Shown here piece by piece: positions 12,903-22,436 of a stretch of DNA of 22,714 nt. Under the pieces are notes generated by a model that saw only the letters and a program-made list of their open reading frames with translations, was not told the DNA's origin and made no database searches. Origin of the DNA: Methylococcaceae bacterium (GTDB lineage: Bacteria; Pseudomonadota; Gammaproteobacteria; Methylococcales; Methylomonadaceae); NCBI GenBank assembly GCA_021647145.1, contig JAKIVF010000052.1, positions 1 through 22,714 on the forward strand, in the 5' to 3' direction. A program made the translations under genes and the position numbers. Every line of letters starts with the position of its first letter. Within the stretch, counting starts at the first letter, position 1.

Positions 12903-14413
12903 AGATTGAAAAACCAAACCAAGCTGATATCGGATTAATTTTAGAAGGAACCTACCCTTTTGTTCGTGGAGGAGTATCAAGCTGGATACATCAACTCATT
13001 CAGGGCTTACCAGAAGTCACGTTTGCAATAAACTTTATTGGAGATAAAGCTGAGTCATACCCAACAATGCATTACCAATTTCCAGAGAATGTTATTGATT
13101 TAAAATGTATCTACTTAGATTCAGAACGTAACGTAAAAAAACCAAAAGCTTTCACTGGAAATAAAGACGCTTTTATTCAAGTACAAAAAATGTACGAAGA
13201 GTTTCATGGTAATAAAAAACCAAACACCTATGAGGCTTTAGGTAAAGTTCTACATCACTTACATACAAAAAAAGATTTTGATATTAATGATTTTTTATAC
13301 AGTGAACAGTCCTGGTCTTTTATTACAGAACAATATGAAAAATCAACAGCAGATTCTTCTTTTATAGATTATTTTTGGACGATTAGAGCAATGCATCAAC
13401 CAGTTTTTGCTCTAATTGACGGTATAGATGGGGCTGTTGATGCTAAAGTTTTTCATACCATATCTACAGGCTATGCTGGTTTATATGGCGTTATGTTACA
13501 TCATCTTTATAAGAAAAAAATCATCCTCACCGAGCATGGTATTTATACCAAAGAAAGAAAAATTGATTTATCTCAAGCTGACTGGATCGAAGAAGTTAAA
13601 AAAGCATCTGGAGATACTCTAAATAGTAACTTTAGTTATTTAAGACTATTATGGATACGTTTTTTTGAATCAATAGGTCGTACTGTATACCAAATTTCTG
13701 ATCCTATAATTTCAATATCCGAAGGCAATAAGCGTAGACAAATTATTGACGGGGCAAAAGCAGAAAAAATAACTGTGATTGCAAATGGAATAAATTTAGA
13801 AAAACTACAACCACAACGGCTTAAACGTCCTGATAAAATACCGTTAATTATTGGTTTTATTGGACGAGTTGTACCTATCAAAGATGTTAAAACATTTATC
13901 AGAGCGATGAGTAATGTTTGTTCTTCTATGCCGGATGTACAAGCCTGGATTATTGGCGGAGAGGATGAAGACCCCGCCTATGCAGTTGAATGTCGCGATA
14001 TGGTTGCTAGTCTGCACTTAACTGACCAAATTATTTATAAAGGTTTTTGTAATATAGTAGACATTTTACCTCAACTAGGCTGTATAGCATTATCATCCAT
14101 TAGCGAAGGAGTTCCACTAGTTATATTAGAAGCCTTTGCCTGCGGTATTCCTGTGATTTCAACTGATGTAGGAGCTTGCCGAGAGTTGATTGAAGGCGGA
14201 TCAAAAGAAGACAAAGCCCTTGGGGTTGCTGGGGCAATTGTTTCCATAGCAGATTCAGAACAATTAGCGCTTGAAATAGTTAATTTATTTAGTGATACAG
14301 AATATTGGAAGAATTTATCAAAGATTGCAGAAAAACGAGCAGACAACTACTTTGGAGAACAAGCTTTGTTTTCTAGTTATAGAAAAGTTTATAGAGAAGC
14401 ATTGGAAAACTAA
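12893..14413 (+). CDS. pelF: Pel glycosyltransferase PelF (GT4 family)
   Basis: A 506-residue cytosolic glycosyltransferase that polymerises the N-acetylhexosamine chain of Pel from UDP-sugars. The N-terminal Rossmann domain shows EGTYPFVRGGVSSWIHQLI in residues 18-36, diagnostic of PelF. The C-terminal domain has GFIGRVVPIKDV (about 323-334) and the retaining-GT EX7E motif, E405 to E413, in SEGVPLVILEAFACGIPV. Length equals the roughly 507 residues of P. aeruginosa PelF. Translation begins at a TTG overlapping the end of pelE and ends in TAATG overlapping pelG by one base. No signal peptide or membrane helix is seen. The protein should dock on the PelD-PelE-PelG complex and feed polymer to PelG. 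Confidence 0.97.
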   Translation: MGIKIEKPNQADIGLILEGTYPFVRGGVSSWIHQLIQGLPEVTFAINFIGDKAESYPTMHYQFPENVIDLKCIYLDSERNVKKPKAFTGNKDAFIQVQKMYEEFHGNKKPNTYEALGKVLHHLHTKKDFDINDFLYSEQSWSFITEQYEKSTADSSFIDYFWTIRAMHQPVFALIDGIDGAVDAKVFHTISTGYAGLYGVMLHHLYKKKIILTEHGIYTKERKIDLSQADWIEEVKKASGDTLNSNFSYLRLLWIRFFESIGRTVYQISDPIISISEGNKRRQIIDGAKAEKITVIANGINLEKLQPQRLKRPDKIPLIIGFIGRVVPIKDVKTFIRAMSNVCSSMPDVQAWIIGGEDEDPAYAVECRDMVASLHLTDQIIYKGFCNIVDILPQLGCIALSSISEGVPLVILEAFACGIPVISTDVGACRELIEGGSKEDKALGVAGAIVSIADSEQLALEIVNLFSDTEYWKNLSKIAEKRADNYFGEQALFSSYRKVYREALEN

Positions 14414-15783
14414 TGGCCGGAATAGGATTTGAACTTCGAAAACTACTCAGCAAAAAAAGTTTATTTGGCCTATTGCAGGCCTATGGTTATGCAGGAATAA
14501 TAAGTTCTGGCCCATGGGTTCTTTCAATTTTAGGCATTATGGCTATTGGTATTATAAGTGTCAATTTACAGACACAGTCTACTGTGGTTCTTTCTTTTTT
14601 AATATCCATCACATATTTAATGGCAATCTCTATCATTATTGGTGGCTGGTTACAATTAATGCTGACTCGGTTTGTATCTGATTTAATTTATGCAAAAAAG
14701 CAACAAGAAATTATTCCTAATTTATTGGGAGCACTAATTGTTACAACCTTAACCAGTTTAGTTGTTGCATTGATTAGTTGGCCTCTCTTTCCTAAACAAA
14801 CCTTAGTTTATAAATTATTAATGCTTAGTAGCTTGGTATTACTGAGTAATATTTGGATATTGGTTGTTATGCTTTCAGGTTTGCGTGCCTATAAAAAAGT
14901 AATTGCAGCTTTTTTTATTGGTTACAGTTTAACAATTTTATTTTCGTTATTACTTAGGTCTTATGGAGTTGAAGGGCTCTTAGCTGGTTTTTTATTGGGT
15001 CAGTCAATAATGATGTATTTCATGCTCGGCATCATAGTACATGAATATACAGCGGATTCACTCATTAGCTTTGAATTTTTAGATAGGAAAAAGGTTTTTT
15101 ATAGCTTAGCGGCCATTTCAATCATTTATAACTTAGGAGTCTGGACAGATAAATTTGTTTTCTGGTTTAACCCTATTACCTCTGAAGCTATTATTGGTCC
15201 ATTGCGAAGCTCTATTATATATGACCCTCCTATATTCCTATCATATTTATCGATTATTCCTGGTATGGCCGTATTTTTATTGCGAATGGAAGCCGATTTT
15301 GTAGATAAATACAATGACTTTTACAGAGCTATCCGTGATGGCGCCTCTTTAGGAACAATTCGTAATTTAAAAAAGTCGATGATTAATACAATTCGTTCAA
15401 GTTTTTTGGAGATTTTTAAAGTACAGGCAATAACAACTCTCATATTAATTTATGCAGCCGACCATATTTTACCTATATTTCGAATATCAACAAACTATCG
15501 AATGTTATTTTCTATAGATGTCGCAGCAGTGGGAGTGCAAGTTGTTTTATTGGGTGTGTTTAATGTGCTGTTTTACTTGGACAAACGTATTATTATTTTA
15601 AATTTAACTATTTTCTTTGCGCTCTGTAATTTGATATTAACAATCACCTCTCAACACTTAGGCCCTATTTATTATGGATATGGGTTTGCTTTATCAATAC
15701 TTTTAACAACAATGATAGGCTTTATCATTTTAAACCAAAAATTAATGCGTCTTGAATATGAGACATTTATGTTGCAACGGTAA
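14413..15783 (+). CDS. pelG: Pel inner-membrane transporter PelG
   Basis: A 456-residue polytopic membrane protein, about 12 helices across its length, related to Wzx-type flippases of the MOP superfamily. It is the likely channel for Pel polymer across the inner membrane. The N-terminus MAGIGFELRKLLSKKSLFG is the recognisable PelG opening, followed by the GYAGIISSGPWVLSILGIM helix. Other conserved stretches include LGVWTDKFVFWF (about 237-248) and the YDPPIFLSYLSIIPGMAVF region (about 273-291). Length is identical to P. aeruginosa PelG. The ATG overlaps the pelF TAA by one base. pelA follows 13 bases later. The gene is intact. Confidence 0.96.
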   Translation: MAGIGFELRKLLSKKSLFGLLQAYGYAGIISSGPWVLSILGIMAIGIISVNLQTQSTVVLSFLISITYLMAISIIIGGWLQLMLTRFVSDLIYAKKQQEIIPNLLGALIVTTLTSLVVALISWPLFPKQTLVYKLLMLSSLVLLSNIWILVVMLSGLRAYKKVIAAFFIGYSLTILFSLLLRSYGVEGLLAGFLLGQSIMMYFMLGIIVHEYTADSLISFEFLDRKKVFYSLAAISIIYNLGVWTDKFVFWFNPITSEAIIGPLRSSIIYDPPIFLSYLSIIPGMAVFLLRMEADFVDKYNDFYRAIRDGASLGTIRNLKKSMINTIRSSFLEIFKVQAITTLILIYAADHILPIFRISTNYRMLFSIDVAAVGVQVVLLGVFNVLFYLDKRIIILNLTIFFALCNLILTITSQHLGPIYYGYGFALSILLTTMIGFIILNQKLMRLEYETFMLQR

Positions 15784-15796
15784 GTAAAACACTAAT

Positions 15797-18661
15797 ATGA
15801 TGCAAAAATATTTTTTTTTTCTAGTCGCTTTATTGGCGTCACAAGCAGAGGCAGTTGAAAACCCTTCAACTGCCTTTTATTATGCGATTAACTCGCCGTT
15901 AGGTTTATTATCATCTTACGAACGTGTCATTGTAGAACCCGATAACATTACACCTGAGCAATTACGTTTTTTACAAAACCAAGGTACTATTGTTTATGCT
16001 TATTTAAGTATAGGAGAAGTTGGCCCTACTCGTACTTGGTCTAAGGAAGTTAAGGAAGAATGGAAAAAAAGTATTAATACCGGATGGAATAGTGCTGTGA
16101 TGGATATGACCTCAAATGGATGGCACCAATTTTTATTAAAAAAGCAAATGAAAAAACTTTGGCAACAAGGTTACCGTGGTTTTTTTCTCGACACCATGGA
16201 TAGTTATCAGCTCTTCGCAAACACTGAACCAGAACGACTTAAACAACGCCAAGGTATGGTTACCCTAATTAAGGCGATGAAGCAGCAATATAAAGAAGTT
16301 CATCTATTATTTAATCGTGGCTTTGAAATTCTGGATCAAGTTGCAAATCTATCCGATGGAGTGATTGCAGAATCTTTATTTGCAGGATGGAATCCAGAAA
16401 AAAATGAATACAGGGTCGTCCCCAAAGAAGACAATCAGTGGTTAACCAATAAATTAAAACAGGTACGAGATGTTTATAACCTACCTATCACTGTTCTTGA
16501 CTATCTACCGCCAGAAAAAAGAGAGCAAGCCGAATCAATTGCGACCCAAATCAGTCAAGAGGGTTTTACACCATGGGTCAGCACCCCTGCCTTAGATTAC
16601 ATGGGAGTTGGAAGTAAAAAATTAGTTCCAAGAAAAGTATTATTTTTATATGACTCACAAGAAACTAAACTTGCTGATCATAAGATACATCGTTTTTTAG
16701 CTATGCCACTTGAATATTTAGGCTATATTCCTGATTATTGGGACGTAAGCAAAGGCTTACCTAATTATATATTAAAAGGACGATATGCTGGAATAGTGGC
16801 ATGGTTATCAAGCAATAATTCTTCTCGCGATCAGCTATTATCCGAATGGGTACTTGAACAAGTTCAGCAGAAACTACCCATCGTTTTTATGGGGCATTAT
16901 ACATTATTTCAAAACAATCAATTAACCAAGACTCTAGGCCTTGATTATTTAAAACAAAATTTGACCATCCCATTAAAACTAGAAGTCTTGTCAAAACATT
17001 TGGGATTTGAAGCAAAACCAACCCTTAGACAAGTTGGCTTACCTTTAATCAATAGTAAAAAAGGACAGGCATGGCTAAAAGTTAATGGTAATGAAAACAA
17101 ACAAATCACGCCTGTTTTTATTAGTGAATGGGGGGGTGTAGCACTGAACCCTTATATTTTACAAAATATTCCTGCTTTGGGTAACGATGACAAATATAGC
17201 CGCTGGATCATAAATCCCTTTGAGTTTTTAAAAGAAGCTTTGCAATTAGAAACCATTCCCGTCCCTGATGCGACAACTGAAAACGGAAATAGAATACTAA
17301 CCTTCCATATTGATGGGGATGGTTTCAGTAATAAATCACAATTACCAGGCAACCATTACTCATCTGAAATAATTTTGGAGGAGTTTCTCAAACCTACACC
17401 CTTACCCCATACTGTTTCAATTGTTGAAGCAGAAATAGGTAAAGAAGGAATCAACCCTAAGTTAAGTCAAATACTACAACCTATTGCCAGAAACATCTTT
17501 AAATTATCCAATGTTGAAATTGCAAGTCACTCGTACAGCCATCCATTTAATTGGTCTATGGCAGTGAAGAATACTGACAATACTGCTATAAAAAAAACAA
17601 ATTCAGCTAAACACGTACTGAAACCAGGACATACTTATACAGAGATAAATAAGACAGCTTATAAAGCAGAAGATGGTTATTATCATTTACCTATTTCTGA
17701 TTATTCTTTTAATACAGAACGCGAAATTAAAGGATCTATTGATTATATAGATAAAAATTTAGCCCCTCATGGTAAAAATACTAAAGTTTTTTTATGGTCA
17801 GGCGATAGCTTACCTAATGAAGAAGCATTAGCCTGGACTGAAAAGTTGCAGATTAAAAATATGAATGGTGGTAATACTATTATTCGACAGGGTATTGATT
17901 CAATCACCAATATTAGTGCTAGCGGATTAGCAAAAGGAGTTTTTTTTCAGCCCTATGCCCCAATACAAAATGAAAATGTCTATACTAATGATTGGACAGG
18001 TCCTTATTATGGCTACCAACGTGTTATAGAAACCTTTAAATTAACTGATCAACCTAAACGCTTAAAACCCATAAGCCTCTATTACCACTTTTATTCTGGT
18101 GAGCGTCAAGCGTCTTTAAGGGCTTTACATAGAGTTTATGACTGGACATTGAAACAAGAGACTTTACCCATGTGGCTAAGTGAATATATCCCTAGAATCC
18201 ATGCATTTCGAAATGCAGTATATGAGCAGATTAATAATGGCTGGAGAATTTATCAGGCAAAAAACTTACACACTTTACGAATAACAGAACAAATAAAACA
18301 ACTGGATATTGTTAATTCAAAGGGTGTTGCTGGCTATAGAAAATTATCACAGGGTCATTATCTAGCCCTGAATGGAGATGATATGGTAACTTTACGCTTT
18401 AGCAAACGACTAAAGACTACCTCCCCATATCTTATTAAATCTAATTCGCGTATTCGGTATTGGAAAAACAGTAAAAATTTAATTAATTTCAGACTAGCAG
18501 GTCATCAAGCTGTTACTTTTAGTTTAGCAAATTTCAGTACAAGCTGTCACTTAAAAACTAAAAGTGGGAAGAATATTTCTGCAAATAAAACAACAAATTT
18601 GGCTGCTTTTTTCAAATTTAAAAGCCAAGATACAGGAGCATTACAGGTGATTTGTGGATAA
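15797..18661 (+). CDS. pelA: Pel-modifying periplasmic hydrolase/deacetylase PelA
   Basis: A 954-residue bifunctional enzyme acting on the Pel polymer in the periplasm. A signal peptide (MMQKYFFFLVALLASQAEA) is followed by the GH166-type hydrolase domain (about 25-275). Its acidic residues are D132 in GFFLDTMDSY and E192 in VIAESLFAG, the latter matching catalytic E218 of P. aeruginosa. A middle domain (about 278-470) follows. The CE4-like deacetylase has the metal/catalytic pair D506-G-D508 in FHIDGDGF and the H578/H582 pair in SHSYSHPFNW. These are offset by exactly 22 residues from D528/D530 and H600/H604 of P. aeruginosa. A C-terminal beta-rich domain closes the protein. Both active sites look intact. 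A T10 run (15811-15820) lies in the signal peptide codons. The start is ATGATG, with no clear Shine-Dalgarno. Confidence 0.97.
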   Translation: MMQKYFFFLVALLASQAEAVENPSTAFYYAINSPLGLLSSYERVIVEPDNITPEQLRFLQNQGTIVYAYLSIGEVGPTRTWSKEVKEEWKKSINTGWNSAVMDMTSNGWHQFLLKKQMKKLWQQGYRGFFLDTMDSYQLFANTEPERLKQRQGMVTLIKAMKQQYKEVHLLFNRGFEILDQVANLSDGVIAESLFAGWNPEKNEYRVVPKEDNQWLTNKLKQVRDVYNLPITVLDYLPPEKREQAESIATQISQEGFTPWVSTPALDYMGVGSKKLVPRKVLFLYDSQETKLADHKIHRFLAMPLEYLGYIPDYWDVSKGLPNYILKGRYAGIVAWLSSNNSSRDQLLSEWVLEQVQQKLPIVFMGHYTLFQNNQLTKTLGLDYLKQNLTIPLKLEVLSKHLGFEAKPTLRQVGLPLINSKKGQAWLKVNGNENKQITPVFISEWGGVALNPYILQNIPALGNDDKYSRWIINPFEFLKEALQLETIPVPDATTENGNRILTFHIDGDGFSNKSQLPGNHYSSEIILEEFLKPTPLPHTVSIVEAEIGKEGINPKLSQILQPIARNIFKLSNVEIASHSYSHPFNWSMAVKNTDNTAIKKTNSAKHVLKPGHTYTEINKTAYKAEDGYYHLPISDYSFNTEREIKGSIDYIDKNLAPHGKNTKVFLWSGDSLPNEEALAWTEKLQIKNMNGGNTIIRQGIDSITNISASGLAKGVFFQPYAPIQNENVYTNDWTGPYYGYQRVIETFKLTDQPKRLKPISLYYHFYSGERQASLRALHRVYDWTLKQETLPMWLSEYIPRIHAFRNAVYEQINNGWRIYQAKNLHTLRITEQIKQLDIVNSKGVAGYRKLSQGHYLALNGDDMVTLRFSKRLKTTSPYLIKSNSRIRYWKNSKNLINFRLAGHQAVTFSLANFSTSCHLKTKSGKNISANKTTNLAAFFKFKSQDTGALQVICG

Positions 18662-21600
18662 TAATAATGAATCATCTTTATTTTCCAACGGCTCATTAAT
18701 TCTATTCGGCCTAATTATAATCATTGTTTTACTGGTTTTATTTCCTGGAGGAAAATTATTAACTAGTTTTAAAAATAAACCAACCGACCAAGCCGCTGTT
18801 CAATATTTGAAGGAACTTGTCGCAAATGATCCTGCAAATGAAAAACTAAAATTACAATTAGCACATAATTTAGTTTTTTTAGGTAAATTAACAGAAGCAG
18901 AAGAGGCATTGCAACCTCTTCTAATTAATTCTAAATTAAGTAATAAAGCCCAATTTTTAGCCATAGAAATTCTACGTAAACAGTATTTTAATCTGGTTAG
19001 CGATGCAAAAAAGAAAATCAAAAAATCCGAGATAATTATTTCTATCATTAGTCTTTATCCAAACCTTACTGATATAGAGTCACTCGATATTTTAGCAAGC
19101 TGGAGTTATGGCCTAGCAGAGCCCGCATTAGCAGCTAAGATTTATCAAAAAATCGGAGAACTTTTTGATAAAAAAAAATTAAGTGAAAATAAAGTTAGTA
19201 ATAATTTGTTCTGGACAATCCTTGGTATTCAAAATCTGTTCGCTGAAGACACTAAAAAAAATGCAGAATATTATGCGATAAAAGAGTTACAAGCTTTACT
19301 CGCAGCTAATTTAATGGGTGATGCTTTTAACAAAGCAAAAATAGCTATCACTAAGTTTAATCAATCAGAACAAATACTTCAGCAAGCTATTCAAATCGCA
19401 AACTTTACTAAGAACTCTACTTATAGTAGAGACTGGGGAAGAATATTATTGACTAATTTTGGTATTACTGAAAAAAAAATAGACCAACAAATCACCCGCG
19501 AATTAGCTGCAAATGACCCTCAAAACAGTTTGCAATGGGCTGCGCTTCTTTTAAAAAACAGTTCATCTTTACCCCCGTCTTTCTTTGCATATGGTACTAG
19601 CTTAGCCACTAGTTTAGGAAATAAGAAAATATTTAAACAATTTAGCTCAAAACAATTAGAACAAAATCCTAAAGATCCCGTTTTAATAGCTCAGTTAGTG
19701 CAGTATGAATTAGCATTAAATGATTTACACAGTGCTCTACAACACGCAAACCGGCTAACAAGCTTAGATCCTGATAATGTTGAAGCTCGTAAAGATCTGG
19801 TTAAAATTGCAATGTGGAACGGTATTCCTTATCTATCAATGCAACAACTAACGCAGGTTTATCATAAAACAGGTGATGAAGATCAGTTATTAAATGCGAT
19901 TAAAATCGGAAAAAATCTTTTTCAACATGCAAGGGTTGCAAGAAATTACGAAGTATTAAGCAACAAACGTAGGTTATCTGATAGGGAGTTAAGAGATTTA
20001 TATGAAGTCCTAAAACAAACGGGGTATTTTGATAGTGGCAAACGACAACTTAAACAATATATAAAAAAATGGCCTACCCACAAACAAGCTAGAATCTATT
20101 TAGCATCAATTGAAGAATCAAATGGAAATTATAATGAAGCTTATGATATTTTAAAAGCTACAGAACAAACCCTTGGAACATCCTGGATAACCAGCAGAAA
20201 AAAAATTGAAATGCTTTTAAAAGCAGGGGATTTTTTAACAGCATGGAAACAGCTTTCATTAGCTGCAAACAGTAAAAACCCAACTAATAGTGATTTCTGG
20301 AATTTTTATTCTGATATTTCTTGGTTTCTAGGGCATGAACAAGCAGCGGAAAAAGCTTATGATCATCTTTTAAGTCATGGAGAAATAGACCAAGAAGGTA
20401 TTAACCGATTATTACAATTAAGTTATAAAGGAAAAGATAATGAGCAACATTTAAGCTTGTTGATTAAGCTTTGGAATAAACTTAACCAGCCTACTTATTT
20501 ACTTGATGCTATTGATTTATCAGAAAGGCTAAAAAAATCTAATACAACTAACGAACTCATTCTTATAGCGGATCAACATAGCTATTTATTTGAAAGTAAT
20601 ACTCGCTATTGGACTACAAAAGCCAGAACTGCGAGCCGAATAAAAAACCATTTACAGACCAAAAAATATTTTTTAAAAGCATTATCAATTGACCCATACC
20701 AAGTGAGTACAAGAATAGCTTTGTTATGGCATATGATTGAATATGATTCTGACTCAAGTTTACGAAAAATGGTTAGAAAATCAACCAAAATTGCTGGAAA
20801 CCATACGGACCTATGGGAAGTCATAGCTGCTAGTTACCTTAGATTAGGAGAGCCAAAAAATGCCATTCCCTGGTATGTTAAGGCAGTTAACCAAAAGCCA
20901 GATGATTATTTATTATTACTTGGCTATGCTGAAACTTTAAATAATGCAGGAGAAAAGGCTAAAGCAACTACGATTAAGCATTATGTTATGTCGCAAGTTA
21001 GACCGGAGTTAATCGCTAATTTATCGCCAATGAAGCCTGAGCTAGCTGAATTTAAGAGACGGTATGGTAATGTTGTTCATCAAACATTCGGTAGAAACAT
21101 TACTGAAAAATGGTTTAAATGGCTACAACTCGAAAATAAAAAAGTAAAACAAGTTTTATTTGATGAATATCGAATCACGTGGTTAATTGCTGAAAATAGA
21201 ATGGAACCAGCTCGCCGGTATTTATTAAAATCATTACATAAACGTATTACTGTTCCCACATGGCAAAAAATGGCATTAGCAGTATATGATAATAATATTC
21301 ATGCTATTAAGAAATTGTTACAAAAAAAGGATAAGTTATCACCAACAAATCAAGTTGTAGGGCTCAGAACCGTGGGAAAAGAGCATAATGCATTAATAAC
21401 TGCAGGTAATTATTTAAATGAATCTCAAAAAGAACATGAATTATTAACCTTGAGACGACAAGTCTCTAATTTAGGTATTAGAAACCCTAATGGAATTGCA
21501 TTATCAGGTAAGTCATACAATATTAGTAACCTTGATGTAAGGAGCTTTAGTCCTGAATTCGCTTTAACACATGAAGAAAACAGTTATTTTATCAACTATA

Positions 21601-22436
21601 AATACTTAAATTTTTCCTCAACGGGTGCAAACCTATTGATAAAATCTAATCAACGCAATGAAAATAATTTATCGTTAAAATGGGGTTATAAAGGTATTCG
21701 ACATAACGTATGGTTACAAGGGAATGCAGGGTTAAGAGGAGACCGGGATTTATATAGTATAAAAACAGGACTAAATTATAAACTTATGGATGGCTGGTCT
21801 GCTAGCATTGAAGCTGCATATAATGAATTATCTGAAGAAAGTGCGGCATTTAGATTCATGGGAGCAAGAGATAGAATAACTTTAGGACTAAATGGAGGCC
21901 TCACAAAAAGAGATTATTTTTCAATAAAACTCCATGGTAGGAACTACAAAACTAGATACGGGACATATTTAGGTGCTGGTTTTGGGGCAGATTTATCAGC
22001 CGGTTATAGAGTAAAATTTGCCAACCCTGCAATAAATATAAACATACATGGTATTGTAAGTGAATCAAATTTAGTAGAACAACTACCGAATGAAATGCAA
22101 TCCATTGTTAACAGAAATGGAAGCATTCAGAATGTTTTAAGTGATAACTACAAAGAAATAGGAATGCACTTTAATATTTATGATGGTGAGTTCCGCCCTT
22201 TTGGCTTTGTAGAAAAAAGATTTCATTATTATTTTAACACCGGGGTCTTTTTTACCGAGCCATGGGCAGGAACTGGTGTTTTGGTTGAAGCAGGAATAGG
22301 AGCAAGATTATTCTCACGTGATGATTTAAGCTTGATGGGGAGATATATAGACTCACAAGGAGGAGTGAACACTGAAGCAACTCAATCAATAGAATTACGT
22401 TACAGCTTAAGATTTGATGGGATTATCCCGAATTAA
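18654..22436 (+). CDS. pelB: Pel outer-membrane export porin with TPR scaffold, PelB
   Basis: A 1260-residue export protein, somewhat longer than the roughly 1193 residues of P. aeruginosa PelB. An N-terminal membrane anchor (about 14-32) is followed by a long periplasmic alpha-helical region of TPR units (about 45-900; for example DPVLIAQLVQYELALNDLHSAL and DLWEVIAASYLRLGEPKNAI, each a TPR-like pair). From about residue 965 to the end, alternating polar/hydrophobic strands form a beta-barrel of PelB type (FINYKYLNFSS, WLQGNAGLRG, SASIEAAYNEL). The last residues are RYSLRFDGIIPN, without a terminal Phe. The start is GTG at 18654, overlapping the pelA stop by 8 bases, with AGGTGA just upstream. 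The TPRs bind PelA and guide polymer to the barrel; PelC caps the barrel on the periplasmic side. Two A9 runs (19170-19178 and 19471-19479) lie in the TPR part. Confidence 0.96.
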   Translation: MDNNNESSLFSNGSLILFGLIIIIVLLVLFPGGKLLTSFKNKPTDQAAVQYLKELVANDPANEKLKLQLAHNLVFLGKLTEAEEALQPLLINSKLSNKAQFLAIEILRKQYFNLVSDAKKKIKKSEIIISIISLYPNLTDIESLDILASWSYGLAEPALAAKIYQKIGELFDKKKLSENKVSNNLFWTILGIQNLFAEDTKKNAEYYAIKELQALLAANLMGDAFNKAKIAITKFNQSEQILQQAIQIANFTKNSTYSRDWGRILLTNFGITEKKIDQQITRELAANDPQNSLQWAALLLKNSSSLPPSFFAYGTSLATSLGNKKIFKQFSSKQLEQNPKDPVLIAQLVQYELALNDLHSALQHANRLTSLDPDNVEARKDLVKIAMWNGIPYLSMQQLTQVYHKTGDEDQLLNAIKIGKNLFQHARVARNYEVLSNKRRLSDRELRDLYEVLKQTGYFDSGKRQLKQYIKKWPTHKQARIYLASIEESNGNYNEAYDILKATEQTLGTSWITSRKKIEMLLKAGDFLTAWKQLSLAANSKNPTNSDFWNFYSDISWFLGHEQAAEKAYDHLLSHGEIDQEGINRLLQLSYKGKDNEQHLSLLIKLWNKLNQPTYLLDAIDLSERLKKSNTTNELILIADQHSYLFESNTRYWTTKARTASRIKNHLQTKKYFLKALSIDPYQVSTRIALLWHMIEYDSDSSLRKMVRKSTKIAGNHTDLWEVIAASYLRLGEPKNAIPWYVKAVNQKPDDYLLLLGYAETLNNAGEKAKATTIKHYVMSQVRPELIANLSPMKPELAEFKRRYGNVVHQTFGRNITEKWFKWLQLENKKVKQVLFDEYRITWLIAENRMEPARRYLLKSLHKRITVPTWQKMALAVYDNNIHAIKKLLQKKDKLSPTNQVVGLRTVGKEHNALITAGNYLNESQKEHELLTLRRQVSNLGIRNPNGIALSGKSYNISNLDVRSFSPEFALTHEENSYFINYKYLNFSSTGANLLIKSNQRNENNLSLKWGYKGIRHNVWLQGNAGLRGDRDLYSIKTGLNYKLMDGWSASIEAAYNELSEESAAFRFMGARDRITLGLNGGLTKRDYFSIKLHGRNYKTRYGTYLGAGFGADLSAGYRVKFANPAININIHGIVSESNLVEQLPNEMQSIVNRNGSIQNVLSDNYKEIGMHFNIYDGEFRPFGFVEKRFHYYFNTGVFFTEPWAGTGVLVEAGIGARLFSRDDLSLMGRYIDSQGGVNTEATQSIELRYSLRFDGIIPN

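Noticed and set aside
14071..14346. Minus-strand open frame of 91 codons within pelF
   Set aside because: It is antisense to the conserved EX7E region of PelF, and its product is low-complexity with no recognisable domain. It is a shadow frame.
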